Assembly (NCBI RefSeq): GCF_040371755.1
Contig: NZ_BAABWE010000001.1
Coordinates: forward strand, 372,001 to 436,000
Reading direction: 5' to 3'
Origin: Bermanella sp040371755
GTDB taxonomy: Bacteria > Pseudomonadota > Gammaproteobacteria > Pseudomonadales > Oceanobacteraceae
Length of the DNA stretch: 64,000 bases
Every line of letters starts with the position of its first letter. The first letter of the stretch is position 1. Both the position numbers and the translations under genes were made by a program. A model generated the notes under the pieces. It was not told the DNA's origin and did not search any database. It worked only from the letters and a program-made list of their open reading frames with translations. Positions 35,988 to 44,482 of this stretch are shown here, piece by piece.

Positions 35988-36980
35988 TTATTTCAACTCA
36001 CTCAATTTCGCTAGTGCATCCATATATATAAGTGTCAATTCACTTAATTCAACACGGGGTCGATACTCATCAAGATTCAAAGGTGATTCATTTAATTCGC
36101 CCAAGGCACCTAAAATTTCAGTGGATGCTTGTGGATGATTACACGCTAATAAGATATCGCATCCTGCGTCCATTGCTGCAATTGCACGGGCTTTGTAGCC
36201 CCCTTTTATTGCAGCACCCTGCATGCTTAGATCATCGCTTACGATCCGACCATTAAAACCTAATTCGCCACGCAGAACCGTTTGCAACCAATACGCCGAA
36301 AAACCCGCAGTTTCTGAATCAACTTTTTCATACACCACATGAGCGGGCATCATCCAATCAATATTAGGTAGTAACATTTTAAAAGGCTGCAAATCTTGCT
36401 GTTGAATTTCTTCCAATGTTCTTGCATCCACAGGACAGGCAACATGGCTATCTAAATCGACCCAACCATGGCCAGGAAAATGCTTACCTACCACTGCAAA
36501 ACCTACTTCTTTTAGACCTTGCATGAAGTAACTCGCTAAATCCTGCACAATTTCTTTCTTGCCGGAAAAACCTCGATCACCAATAACCGTATTACGCTGG
36601 TAATTAATATCTAAAACCGGAGCATAAGTAAGATCTATCCCTACTTCTAATAATTCATAGGCAAGAACAATGGCAGCGGCCTTAGCTAGAGTCTGCGCTT
36701 TAGGTTTGTCGTGCTCATATAATGCGCCAATTTTCCCCATGGCAGGTACTTGAGTAAAGCCCTCACGAAAGCGCTGAACTCGCCCACCTTCGTGATCCAC
36801 CGTTATTAAAACTTTAGGGTTTATAGCTTTGATTTCACTGATCAGAGAAACCAATTGAGCTTTATTTTGAAAGTGGCGAGTAAATAAAATCAAACCGCCT
36901 AAGTATTCATCTTTTAACCAGATTTTTTCCTGATTAGTTAAAGCGGGACCTTGAATATCAGTTATGAATGTAACAGGCAT
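35988..36980 (-). CDS. nagZ: Beta-N-acetylglucosaminidase NagZ
   Basis: Cytosolic glycoside hydrolase family 3 enzyme that removes GlcNAc from anhydromuropeptides during murein recycling. The 330-residue protein has the family blocks TVDHEGGRVQRFREGFT, KHFPGHGWVDLDSHV (with the catalytic histidine loop) and IVSDDLSMQGA (with the nucleophile aspartate). There is no signal peptide. Directly adjacent to a signal-less YkuD enzyme that may act in the same pathway. Confidence 0.95.
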   Translation of the reverse strand: MPVTFITDIQGPALTNQEKIWLKDEYLGGLILFTRHFQNKAQLVSLISEIKAINPKVLITVDHEGGRVQRFREGFTQVPAMGKIGALYEHDKPKAQTLAKAAAIVLAYELLEVGIDLTYAPVLDINYQRNTVIGDRGFSGKKEIVQDLASYFMQGLKEVGFAVVGKHFPGHGWVDLDSHVACPVDARTLEEIQQQDLQPFKMLLPNIDWMMPAHVVYEKVDSETAGFSAYWLQTVLRGELGFNGRIVSDDLSMQGAAIKGGYKARAIAAMDAGCDILLACNHPQASTEILGALGELNESPLNLDEYRPRVELSELTLIYMDALAKLSELK

Positions 36981-37475
36981 TTATTCCTCGATCATCACTG
37001 GGCAGCCTTTGGGCACCCAATCAAACAACATAATCACATCTTCATTACGCATACGGATACACCCATGGCTTTTAGCAACTCCCATGGGTTCTGAATCAGG
37101 CGTACCGTGAATATAAATATATCGAGCCATTGAATCCACAGAACCTAAACGATTTACCCCCAACTCTGTGCCACATAGCCACATAATCCGGCTTAAAATC
37201 CAGTCTCGATTAGGAAACTGTGAAGCAAGCGCGGCACTATAAACTTCGCCAGTGGTACGACGACCAACAAATACAGAATTAACGGGTTCACCCTGACCAA
37301 TTTTTGCACGAATATAATGAGCACCCAAGGGGGTTTTACCCGAACCTTGCTCGCAACCCGTACCGTTTAAAGCACTAGAAATAGAAAAAACAAAAGCCAC
37401 GGCCTTATTTTCATAGGCCGTTAATACTTGTTTTGATATGGAGATGTGCAAATGCCGCACAGTAAAACCCGTCAA
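36981..37475 (-). CDS. YkuD-family enzyme without signal peptide, possibly a cytosolic murein L,D-carboxypeptidase
   Basis: The 164-residue protein is essentially one YkuD catalytic domain: YIHGTP supplies His123 and SHGCIRM supplies the catalytic Cys139. No signal peptide or LysM domain is present, unlike export-type L,D-transpeptidases. Signal-less YkuD proteins of this size (ElsL in Acinetobacter, LdcV in Vibrio) act as cytoplasmic L,D-carboxypeptidases on recycled muropeptides. The position directly before nagZ fits that role, but the activity is inferred. The start is uncertain: the frame opens with TTG at 37475, and a GTG five codons later is an alternative. Confidence 0.75.
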   Translation of the reverse strand: MTGFTVRHLHISISKQVLTAYENKAVAFVFSISSALNGTGCEQGSGKTPLGAHYIRAKIGQGEPVNSVFVGRRTTGEVYSAALASQFPNRDWILSRIMWLCGTELGVNRLGSVDSMARYIYIHGTPDSEPMGVAKSHGCIRMRNEDVIMLFDWVPKGCPVMIEE

Positions 37476-37489
37476 TTAACCACAAAGGG

Positions 37490-38122
37490 TTACTTTGCCC
37501 GAATACCTGCTGCAAGGAAAGGCAGAAGATAGCCAACGACGTCTTCTTCTGTACATTTAATGCTTAGGTCATCCTCAACAATGGCCATTAGGTGTTCCAT
37601 GCTAGACAAGGTAAAAGCGGCCGAGCCAAGCATGAAGTGGAAACGCCAAAAACGCTCCATTGGATCTAAATCTGGTGTAGCCTTAGTCACTAAAGCCATT
37701 ACTCGACGAAACAAACTGCGGTATTCGCGCTGAAGGAATTTACGTAAATGTCCCTGACCTTGATTATAAGCAAGACCAAGTAGACGCATAAAAATGGTTA
37801 GCTTACTGCGGTCCCCTTTTGATACTGCAGTCATGGCGTGGGCCACAAAATGCAAAATATCTTCTATGGACAAAACCGTGTCTGGTTGTGTTTTTTCATG
37901 ATTATCAAGACTGGCCTCAACCAATTTATAAAATGGCCCAAGAAAACGAGAGAACACAGCTTGAATCAGCGCTTTCTTAGAACCAAAATGATAATTCACA
38001 GCTGCTAAATTCACATCCGCGCGGGTGGTAATACTACGTAGAGAGGTTTCTGCAAAGCCGCGCTCTGCAAACAGGGCTTCTGCTGCATCAAGAATTCTTG
38101 TTACTGTATCAACTTGTGTCAT
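37490..38122 (-). CDS. psrA: PsrA-type TetR family transcriptional regulator
   Basis: TetR repressor of 210 residues from the ATG at 38122. The N-terminal domain ILDAAEALFAERGFAETSLRSITTRADVNLAAVNYHFGSKKALIQAVFSRFL is very like Pseudomonas PsrA, a long-chain-fatty-acid-responsive repressor of fatty-acid degradation genes and activator of rpoS. A longer frame from 38143 would run into the operator, so the shorter start is chosen. Two tandem PsrA-type boxes lie upstream, indicating autoregulation. It heads the operon YkuD, nagZ, mscS, MTIP. Confidence 0.87.
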   Translation of the reverse strand: MTQVDTVTRILDAAEALFAERGFAETSLRSITTRADVNLAAVNYHFGSKKALIQAVFSRFLGPFYKLVEASLDNHEKTQPDTVLSIEDILHFVAHAMTAVSKGDRSKLTIFMRLLGLAYNQGQGHLRKFLQREYRSLFRRVMALVTKATPDLDPMERFWRFHFMLGSAAFTLSSMEHLMAIVEDDLSIKCTEEDVVGYLLPFLAAGIRAK

Positions 38123-38136
38123 GTAGCGCGTCCAAA

Positions 38137-38163
38137 CAAACAACTGTTTGAAACATACGTTTA
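38137..38163 (-). promoter_or_regulatory. Twin PsrA operators upstream of psrA
   Basis: CAAAC-AACT-GTTTG (38137-38150) is a perfect match to the published Pseudomonas box (G/C)AAAC-N2-4-GTTT(G/C). A second, GAAAC-ATAC-GTTTA (38150-38163), shares its boundary base and departs only at the last position. They lie 15-41 bases before the psrA start. Confidence 0.8.
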
Positions 38164-38241
38164 ACTCAAAATCATGTCAAGTAATGGTACACGACATGAG
38201 AAATAAACTTACATATCGCAATTATTCATATTTAGAAGGGC

Positions 38242-38266
38242 TATGCTTGCAACTAGAGCAAGCATA
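38242..38266 (-). terminator. Hairpin after the outer-membrane protein gene
   Basis: Nine-base-pair inverted repeat TATGCTTGC/GCAAGCATA with a seven-base loop, 15 bases past the stop of the minus-strand export operon. No clear T run follows, so strength is uncertain. Confidence 0.5.
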
Positions 38267-38281
38267 ACCAGTAAAAACCAA

Positions 38282-39520
38282 TTAAAGATAGTATGAAAAC
38301 GTCAATTTAATAAAGTCTTCATCGCGAAAAGCCCATAATTGACTATCTTCATTAGGACTAAAAATGCGGGCTTCTATAGCCATTGTCATATTTTGCAGTA
38401 CGCGGGTACTGCCTTCTACGCTCAAGCTATAATCACCCTCTTTTTCATCCAACAATACACCAGCCAATAAAATAGATGATTCAGCATCATTGGCTGCCCA
38501 GCGTGTTGCTAGCAAGACTTCATTATCAAACGTAGTTGGACTCACATCAGACGACCTTGAATCATAGATGTGCTCTACAACCCAACCAAGATCAATACGA
38601 GTATCCCAAATGCCCACTTGGGTATACTCAAATCCCGCTGTGGTAGCAAAGTATTCATCCGATTCCGCGACGGAAAGATTAATCCCATCAAATACCACAG
38701 GAAAGCCATTGAGCGAGCTTTCAGGCATACCGTCTCGAACAATCCCTTCAAACTTCCAAGCCCACCCTTCTGCTAGGTATTGCATCTCAACACCCAGCTG
38801 GGTAATTTCCGGATAATATGGCAATAATTTATTTTGGATGAGGTCAAACCCAACGGCAGCTTCTCGGCTTGTACCATGAAACAACGATACAGCATACTCA
38901 AATTCATCAATATAGGTATAAAAGCGAGCAGCAACGTCAATATGGCGCTCTTCCTCGCTGCTTTCATATATCCCATCAGCATAATCAAGCCCAGCACCTA
39001 AACGTCCTTCCTTGCCTACAAAAGTACGTTCACGATGAAAAGGTAAAACAAATAAATCTAAGTTACCCCAGTCACGTTCCAGCAACAGCTGAACCATAGG
39101 TTGACCCAGTTTTTGCTCACCATCTAAGCTTTCAACACCATCTGTTTGATTAATAATATCAACCAGATGCTGTGACTCTGTCACCCCCCAGAATACTTTT
39201 CCTATACCTGCTTTAAGCTCATATGTATCAGCAACTTTGTGCCATATCAGCTCACGGATATCGCCATGAGTACGTTCGTCATCGTTTTCATCCCAACGAA
39301 AAAACGGTTTAAACGTAACAGACTGACCATCTGCTATTTCTGAATAGATTTCCGTATTGAAACTTAACGAGTGATTAAAACTCGTTGAATTTGACTCATC
39401 TATTTTGCTATTTTCAACATACCCTGTGCCTTCGTAATCCAGTTGAGAGGTAATATTCACATCTGAATACGAAAATGCACTGGCAAGCATAAATACACTA
39501 AAAGAAGAAAGGCATCTCAT
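38282..39520 (-). CDS. Putative outer-membrane beta-barrel protein of the RND/LolA-like operon
   Basis: 412-residue protein with a signal peptide (MRCLSSFSVFMLASAFS) followed by alternating strand-like sequence rich in aromatic and acidic residues, ending in LTFSYYL with a terminal hydrophobic residue; typical of an outer-membrane barrel. The pattern KAGIGKVFWGVTESQHLVDIINQTD resembles the DUF1302-type barrels that accompany RND transporters. It starts one base after the LolA-like gene ends and is the last gene of the operon, so it probably forms the outer-membrane part of that pathway. Cargo unknown. Confidence 0.7.
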   Translation of the reverse strand: MRCLSSFSVFMLASAFSYSDVNITSQLDYEGTGYVENSKIDESNSTSFNHSLSFNTEIYSEIADGQSVTFKPFFRWDENDDERTHGDIRELIWHKVADTYELKAGIGKVFWGVTESQHLVDIINQTDGVESLDGEQKLGQPMVQLLLERDWGNLDLFVLPFHRERTFVGKEGRLGAGLDYADGIYESSEEERHIDVAARFYTYIDEFEYAVSLFHGTSREAAVGFDLIQNKLLPYYPEITQLGVEMQYLAEGWAWKFEGIVRDGMPESSLNGFPVVFDGINLSVAESDEYFATTAGFEYTQVGIWDTRIDLGWVVEHIYDSRSSDVSPTTFDNEVLLATRWAANDAESSILLAGVLLDEKEGDYSLSVEGSTRVLQNMTMAIEARIFSPNEDSQLWAFRDEDFIKLTFSYYL

Positions 39521-39521
39521 T

Positions 39522-40307
39522 TTATTTTGCTCGTTTCAAACTGTTTTTTGTGAACTCTTTATTGTTAAGACCTACTTTAAATTCATAGTCTTTGTACTCT
39601 AAACGAGTAGCCTTACCAGTTTGGTGATTTCGCATAAAGCTAATATTTGGACGCCAGTACTTATCGAGGTATTTTTTATACTCTTTATTTTCTAAAGTTT
39701 TTAATAAGCTATCTTTGCGATCATAAAAATCAATTTTTAATGGGCGGTAACCTTCTTTATCAATCCATGCAACCTGTTTGGTATAACCTGAATAACGATC
39801 CGTGGGGTAACGTTCAACCACAAAGCAATCTTTGCCATCATAGGTTTCATCACGTAGATATTTGTATTTGTACTTCTCTACCTCTTGAGCACTGATATCT
39901 TCAAAAGCAAATTCACTACCCACAAATGGGCCTGACTTATTTTTTGAAGATATTTTTTTAACACGCTTAAGTGCCGGTAAATACAACCATTGATCATCTG
40001 CTTTCGTTTTATGAGTATAAGTCAACATTGCTACGCCTTTTTGATCAATCGGCGTATCAAAAATCATTAATGATTTATCTCCCTCTTCCCCCTCGCCTTC
40101 TAACGCTTTAATACGTAACTTACGAGGTGACTCAGTCCCTTTACTATCAATAAGTACCATTCTCAAAGAAACCATTGAATCATCAAATCCTTGGTCTCGC
40201 TTATCGCTTTCAACTGCTATATCTAAACCTTTCTGCTCTGGCGTTTGAGCAAAAGACATCGCACAGCTCACAGCTAAAACACTTGATACAAATATCGTTT
40301 TTAACAT
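39522..40307 (-). CDS. Outer membrane lipoprotein-sorting (LolA-like) periplasmic protein
   Basis: 261-residue secreted protein (signal MLKTIFVSSVLAVSCAMSFA) with the LolA-like fold family pattern: LRIKALEGEGEEGDKSLMIFDTP, DDQWLYLPALKRVKKISS, SGPFVGSEFAFEDI and later YSGYTKQVAWIDKEGYRPLKIDFYD. LolA-like domains bind lipids or acyl chains in a hydrophobic cleft. Located between an RND/MMPL transporter and an outer-membrane barrel, it is a natural carrier between the two membranes. Its true substrate is not shown by sequence. Confidence 0.85.
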   Translation of the reverse strand: MLKTIFVSSVLAVSCAMSFAQTPEQKGLDIAVESDKRDQGFDDSMVSLRMVLIDSKGTESPRKLRIKALEGEGEEGDKSLMIFDTPIDQKGVAMLTYTHKTKADDQWLYLPALKRVKKISSKNKSGPFVGSEFAFEDISAQEVEKYKYKYLRDETYDGKDCFVVERYPTDRYSGYTKQVAWIDKEGYRPLKIDFYDRKDSLLKTLENKEYKKYLDKYWRPNISFMRNHQTGKATRLEYKDYEFKVGLNNKEFTKNSLKRAK

Positions 40308-40329
40308 TATATATCCCTATTCAAATAAG

Positions 40330-42618
40330 TTATTTATTCGCTTTATCTAGCGCCAATAATAATGGCGGCAAATAAAAGAAATCGACAATCAAAGCTAACG
40401 CTATAGTTAATGCGCTCATAATTCCCATATGGGTATTAATTGCAAACGGAGAAAGCATTAACACCATAAAACCAGCACAAAGTACTATTGTTGTTGCAGT
40501 TAAAGCAACGCCCACCGTATGAAACGCATATTCAATGGCTTTTTCAGTAGTGAGATTAAGCTCACGTTTTGCTCGTACATATTTCGTCATAAAGTGAACG
40601 GTATCGTCAACAACAATCCCAAGTGTCACACCCATAACAACAGACAAGCCTAAACCCACTTGCCCATCAAATACCGCCCATAATCCAAAACCCATACCAG
40701 CAGGTACTAAATTGGGTATTAAACTAATTAGCCCTAACTTAACGGACTTAATAGCCAGCATAATAATAAAAGAGATTAAGATTAATGCACCCACAACACC
40801 CCCAATCATACTTTTAATATTACGTTCGGTAATATGAGCAAACATAATGTTGGTACTTGCGCCTTCTGTCACCATGTATGGCGCTGCATTCTGTTCCAGC
40901 CACGCAACAGCCTTTTTATCTAAAGTAATTAATTCTTGAGCAGTAATTTTATCTACTTGAAGCGAAACTCTTGTTGCAGATTTATTACCGTTTATTTGAT
41001 TAGTTAAATCTAATCCATAAGGTAAGGATAATTCATATAACAGCATATACTGAGCAGCAAGCTGACGATCATCTGGCAAAGTATAAAATGCGTCATCATC
41101 ACCGTTCATATTTTTATTAAGCCGCTTCATCACATCACTAAATGTGTTTACATGACGCACCCCTGCCTGCTCACGCATAAACTCTGAAAACGCATCAATT
41201 GTTTTTAAATAATCAGGGGCAACAACCCCCATCTCACCATCCGCTTGAAGCGAATAATTGATACTTTGCACTCCTGTTAACACTTCGGCGACTTTTTCAC
41301 TATCACTTCTGAACTTTATACTCCAATCAAAATACTCAATGGTATTGTCGTCAAGTTCATTCAACGGAATTAAGGCAATAAGCGTAACGATCACCACGCT
41401 AAAAACCACCAATAACTTCTTATAGTGTTTGATAACGTAATCCGATAATGACTGCATGCGTGGGTTTTCTTCAAACGACTCAGAAACACGCTTTGAAGGC
41501 AGTAACATCATTAATGCAGGTAAATAGACAATAGCCAATACAAACGCTGCCAGCACACCTATGCACACAATATTGCCTAAGTCATGAAACGGTGGTGCAT
41601 CAGAGAAATTAAGCGTTAGAAAGCCAATAGCCGTTGTAACACTGGTCAACAGTACAGGCTGAAAATTAATGCGAATACTCTCAATCATAGCGGCCTGTTT
41701 GGATTGCCCTTTTGCTATACCATGGTAATAGCTCATTAATATGTGAATACAATCCGCTATGGCTAACGTCATAATCATGACAGGGGCCGATAAAGTCGTT
41801 GGAGTAACCTGAGGCCCAGGCCAGCCAAAAATCCCCATAGCCAGAGCAGATGAAAACACCACAATACTGAATGTTGCTAAGGTTCCCCACATGCCCTTTA
41901 AAGAGAAAAACAGTAAGATTAAAATCAAGACAATCATCACTGGATACAATTGCTGCATGTCTTGTTGGCTGGCTTCGGGGAATGCATTATTTGTCATCGT
42001 GACCCCCGTTAAATAGAAGCCTACATTTGGATATTGTTTTTCATATTCGGCAACCATTTCACGAACATAACTCACTACTTCAGGTACTTCTGCAGCCTGA
42101 TCAACCCCGGGAAGATTGATAGTTATATTAATACCTGTCGCTTTACCATCATGGGAAATTAGGTTACCTGCCAATACAGGATCTTTAAGAGCAACCACTT
42201 TTTTTGCTTGAATTTCATTTTGGGTTAATTCTGCTGAAAACTCGAATAAGTTTTCAACAATCAAGTCATCTTCTTCTGCATAGGTATATTGAAAGTTAGA
42301 TATGGAATCTACACGGCGACTATATGGCACTTGCCAAGAGTCTTCCGTTAATTTCTCTATAAGAGTGAGAATACGTTTATTAAATACATCGCCATCCTCA
42401 GGTACTAAAGCGATAAGAATATTATCTACTTTGTTGTATTGATCCTGTAAATCTTCAAATGCTTTTAAGTGTGGATTATCATGGCTAAAAAACGCTCGAT
42501 AATCCGCATTGAGTTTGATGTTTTTAGCACCAAAACCACAAGCAACAACAATAATAAGTGTGCTTAGCACAACCATCCAAGGATGTTTGACAACCCAAGC
42601 CGTTAATTTTTCTATCAT
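40330..42618 (-). CDS. RND superfamily (MMPL/SSD-type) transporter
   Basis: From the ATG at 42618, which has AAGGAA upstream, the protein has 762 residues with about 12 membrane helices in two repeats, each with a large periplasmic loop. Each half has an MMPL/sterol-sensing-like block: LSAPVMIMTLAIADCIHILMSYYHG and VVMGVTLGIVVDDTVHFMTKYVRAKREL, the latter carrying the DD pair expected for proton coupling. It belongs to the HpnN/MmpL group that moves lipids, not the AcrB drug pump type, and no membrane-fusion protein is encoded nearby. The longer frame to 42723 overlaps the upstream tetR gene and is not favoured. Confidence 0.9.
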   Translation of the reverse strand: MIEKLTAWVVKHPWMVVLSTLIIVVACGFGAKNIKLNADYRAFFSHDNPHLKAFEDLQDQYNKVDNILIALVPEDGDVFNKRILTLIEKLTEDSWQVPYSRRVDSISNFQYTYAEEDDLIVENLFEFSAELTQNEIQAKKVVALKDPVLAGNLISHDGKATGINITINLPGVDQAAEVPEVVSYVREMVAEYEKQYPNVGFYLTGVTMTNNAFPEASQQDMQQLYPVMIVLILILLFFSLKGMWGTLATFSIVVFSSALAMGIFGWPGPQVTPTTLSAPVMIMTLAIADCIHILMSYYHGIAKGQSKQAAMIESIRINFQPVLLTSVTTAIGFLTLNFSDAPPFHDLGNIVCIGVLAAFVLAIVYLPALMMLLPSKRVSESFEENPRMQSLSDYVIKHYKKLLVVFSVVIVTLIALIPLNELDDNTIEYFDWSIKFRSDSEKVAEVLTGVQSINYSLQADGEMGVVAPDYLKTIDAFSEFMREQAGVRHVNTFSDVMKRLNKNMNGDDDAFYTLPDDRQLAAQYMLLYELSLPYGLDLTNQINGNKSATRVSLQVDKITAQELITLDKKAVAWLEQNAAPYMVTEGASTNIMFAHITERNIKSMIGGVVGALILISFIIMLAIKSVKLGLISLIPNLVPAGMGFGLWAVFDGQVGLGLSVVMGVTLGIVVDDTVHFMTKYVRAKRELNLTTEKAIEYAFHTVGVALTATTIVLCAGFMVLMLSPFAINTHMGIMSALTIALALIVDFFYLPPLLLALDKANK

Positions 42619-42640
42619 ACAAATTTCCTTATTTTTATCG

Positions 42641-43363
42641 TTAAATTTTAAAGATAGAGTTTGATAATGTTTGTAGTTGCTCATATTGGCGGCTGGGCTC
42701 ATCTTGCTGAACCCCAAAACCATCTAAAAATATGTGCAATGACTCAAAAAAAAATTTTTTAGGATCATCAAAACCTAAGCGAGAAAGCTCCCAACCATTA
42801 ACCATTACATCTTGGACGCCCCACTTCATAGCCCACCAGCCAAATGCCGCGGCTTTTACTTGTTCAGGTGCAAGATCAGTTTGGCTAGCAAACAGCCCCA
42901 TAACTTTCGACAATATAGTTTGATCAATGAACGACAACTCGGTTTGCAGCGGCTCGCTTACTTTGCTTTGAAAATCTGGAGATTTAGCCCGGGATAATAA
43001 TCCTGTCAGCACAGGGTGACGTTCTGCATTTTTAAAAAATGCCCAGCTCACCAAGATCACCTGATGGCGCAACCCTTGACCATGCTCAAGCGCCACATCA
43101 ATTAGGTGGAGTAATCGCTTTGCACATTGAATCACCAGCTTAGTTATCACATCTTCTTTACAACCAAAATGCTGATAAATGGTTCCTTTCGAGTAATCAG
43201 TGGCATTTGCAATACCTTGCATGGTCAACCCTTGAAACCCTTTCTCGTTTAATTGGGTTAAGGCCACATCTAGAATCAGCGATTCTCTATTTAGTCTTAC
43301 TTGATCTTTATGATTCACAGGCTTCAACTTATGACCTACTTCATATTTTTGACGAACCGTCAT
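42641..43363 (-). CDS. TetR family regulator of the RND/LolA-like operon
   Basis: N-terminal HTH domain LILDVALTQLNEKGFQGLTMQGIANATDYSKGTIYQHFGCKEDVITKLV is a clear TetR signature; the rest is a helical ligand-binding domain. The start is uncertain. The frame extends to a TTG at 43381, the ATG at 43363 lies between two operator copies, and a TTG at 43327 has GTAGGT upstream. Coding through the operators gives a repeated TVRQK peptide, which favours a start inside or after them. It precedes the transporter gene by 22 bases and should repress its own operon. Confidence 0.88.
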   Translation of the reverse strand: MTVRQKYEVGHKLKPVNHKDQVRLNRESLILDVALTQLNEKGFQGLTMQGIANATDYSKGTIYQHFGCKEDVITKLVIQCAKRLLHLIDVALEHGQGLRHQVILVSWAFFKNAERHPVLTGLLSRAKSPDFQSKVSEPLQTELSFIDQTILSKVMGLFASQTDLAPEQVKAAAFGWWAMKWGVQDVMVNGWELSRLGFDDPKKFFFESLHIFLDGFGVQQDEPSRQYEQLQTLSNSIFKI

Positions 43364-43380
43364 TTTTTGACGAACCGTCA
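43350..43380 (-). promoter_or_regulatory. Twin palindromic operators of the TetR regulator
   Basis: Two identical 13-bp palindromes TGACGAACCGTCA at 43350-43362 and 43368-43380, centred 18 bp apart. They overlap the tetR start region, and the lexA promoter lies just beyond. Confidence 0.82.
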
Positions 43381-43444
43381 AATTAGAATAAAGAAACTAT
43401 GCGGTCAACCCTTTTTTAGGCAATGACTTTACACAAGTTAAACA

Positions 43445-43477
43445 CTGTATATAATCACAACATGTATATAAAAACAG
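43445..43477 (+). promoter_or_regulatory. Two SOS-like LexA boxes upstream of lexA
   Basis: CTGTATATAATCACAA (43445-43460) and ATGTATATAAAAACAG (43462-43477) each match the CTG-N10-CAG SOS box except at one outer base. They lie 14-46 bases before the lexA start, the usual place for autorepression. Confidence 0.75.
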
Positions 43478-43490
43478 ATAAGCAGCCAAC

Positions 43491-44093
43491 ATGATCAAAC
43501 TTACCGCACGTCAGCAAGAAGTTTTAGATTTAATCAAGCAATCGATCGAGTCCACTGGCTTCCCTCCAACACGAGCCGAAATCGCTCAAGAATTAGGCTT
43601 CAAAAGCCCTAATGCTGCTGAAGAACACCTAAAAGCACTCGCTCGCAAAGGCGCAATAGAAATGACACCAGGTGCCAGCCGGGGTATTCGCCTTGCTCAA
43701 CATGAAAGCGGTTTACCTATTATTGGTCGCGTTGCCGCTGGCGAACCAATATTGGCACAAGAGCATATTGAGCGCTATGTAGAGCTACCTAGAGAGTTTT
43801 TTAAACCCAATGCAGACTTTTTGTTAGAGGTGCACGGGGACAGCATGAAAGATGTAGGTATCATGGACGGCGACTTAATCGCAGTGCATAAAACAAATCT
43901 GGCACGTAATGGCCAAATCGTTGTAGCCAGAGTAGGCGAAGAAGTTACTGTAAAACGATTTGTGAAGAATAATAACGTAGTGCTATTGCAAGCAGAAAAT
44001 AGCGACTATCAACCAATTGTGGTTGATTTAGAAACTCAAGACATGGAAATTGAAGGACTTTATGTAGGTGTCATTCGCCAACACATTCAATAA
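43491..44093 (+). CDS. lexA: LexA repressor
   Basis: SOS regulator, 200 residues. N-terminal winged HTH (TRAEIAQELGFKSPNAAEEHLKALARKGAI) is followed by the self-cleavage site Ala83-Gly84, and the S24 domain with Ser118 (HGDSMKDVGIMDGD) and Lys155 (EVTVKRF). It is divergent from the tetR operon and preceded by two SOS-like boxes. In Pseudomonas lexA is followed by sulA; here no sulA-like gene follows, and the next genes are convergent. Confidence 0.97.
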   Translation: MIKLTARQQEVLDLIKQSIESTGFPPTRAEIAQELGFKSPNAAEEHLKALARKGAIEMTPGASRGIRLAQHESGLPIIGRVAAGEPILAQEHIERYVELPREFFKPNADFLLEVHGDSMKDVGIMDGDLIAVHKTNLARNGQIVVARVGEEVTVKRFVKNNNVVLLQAENSDYQPIVVDLETQDMEIEGLYVGVIRQHIQ

Positions 44094-44106
44094 CCATCAC
44101 CAAAAA

Positions 44107-44128
44107 AAACGCTGCCTTAGCAGCGTTT
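44107..44128. terminator. Terminator between lexA and the convergent small gene
   Basis: Nine-base-pair inverted repeat AAACGCTGC/GCAGCGTTT with a four-base loop. The long A run on the left makes it a strong terminator for the minus strand; the plus-strand T run is short. Confidence 0.85.
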
Positions 44129-44140
44129 ACTTAATCTGCG

Positions 44141-44389
44141 TTAGTGTATAACACGATGCTCTAAATCGGCGATGGCCGAGGTATCTTCCACCTCTACACC
44201 ACTTAACTCACCTACTTTACGAACACCTGCCTCAATCATGGCTTTTGCTATTTCAATGTGTTGCTCAGGAAAACTTTCTTTCGCATCTACAGAAAATGTT
44301 ATACGAACTAAAGGCTCACCTTCACCGTCACTGCGCTTAAGGGCAATATCGCCATCGGATAGTTCTACAATTTCAAATACAGAGGCCAT
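44141..44389 (-). CDS. Conserved small protein of the lexA neighbourhood
   Basis: 82-residue protein from the ATG at 44389 (MASVFEIVELSDGDIALKR); the frame is open 25 codons further upstream, but that stretch is cysteine- and proline-rich and looks non-coding. The protein has no signal or membrane segment. A similar small gene follows lexA-sulA in Pseudomonas, so it is probably conserved with unknown function. It lies downstream of the DUF6586-like gene on the same strand. Confidence 0.65.
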   Translation of the reverse strand: MASVFEIVELSDGDIALKRSDGEGEPLVRITFSVDAKESFPEQHIEIAKAMIEAGVRKVGELSGVEVEDTSAIADLEHRVIH

Positions 44390-44482
44390 GAAAAACATTC
44401 TCTCAAAACAGGTGACACGATACAAAGGGGGCGGGAGTATATCACTGCAAAAGCATGCCTCCAACGCCTAAAATCTTGAGGT

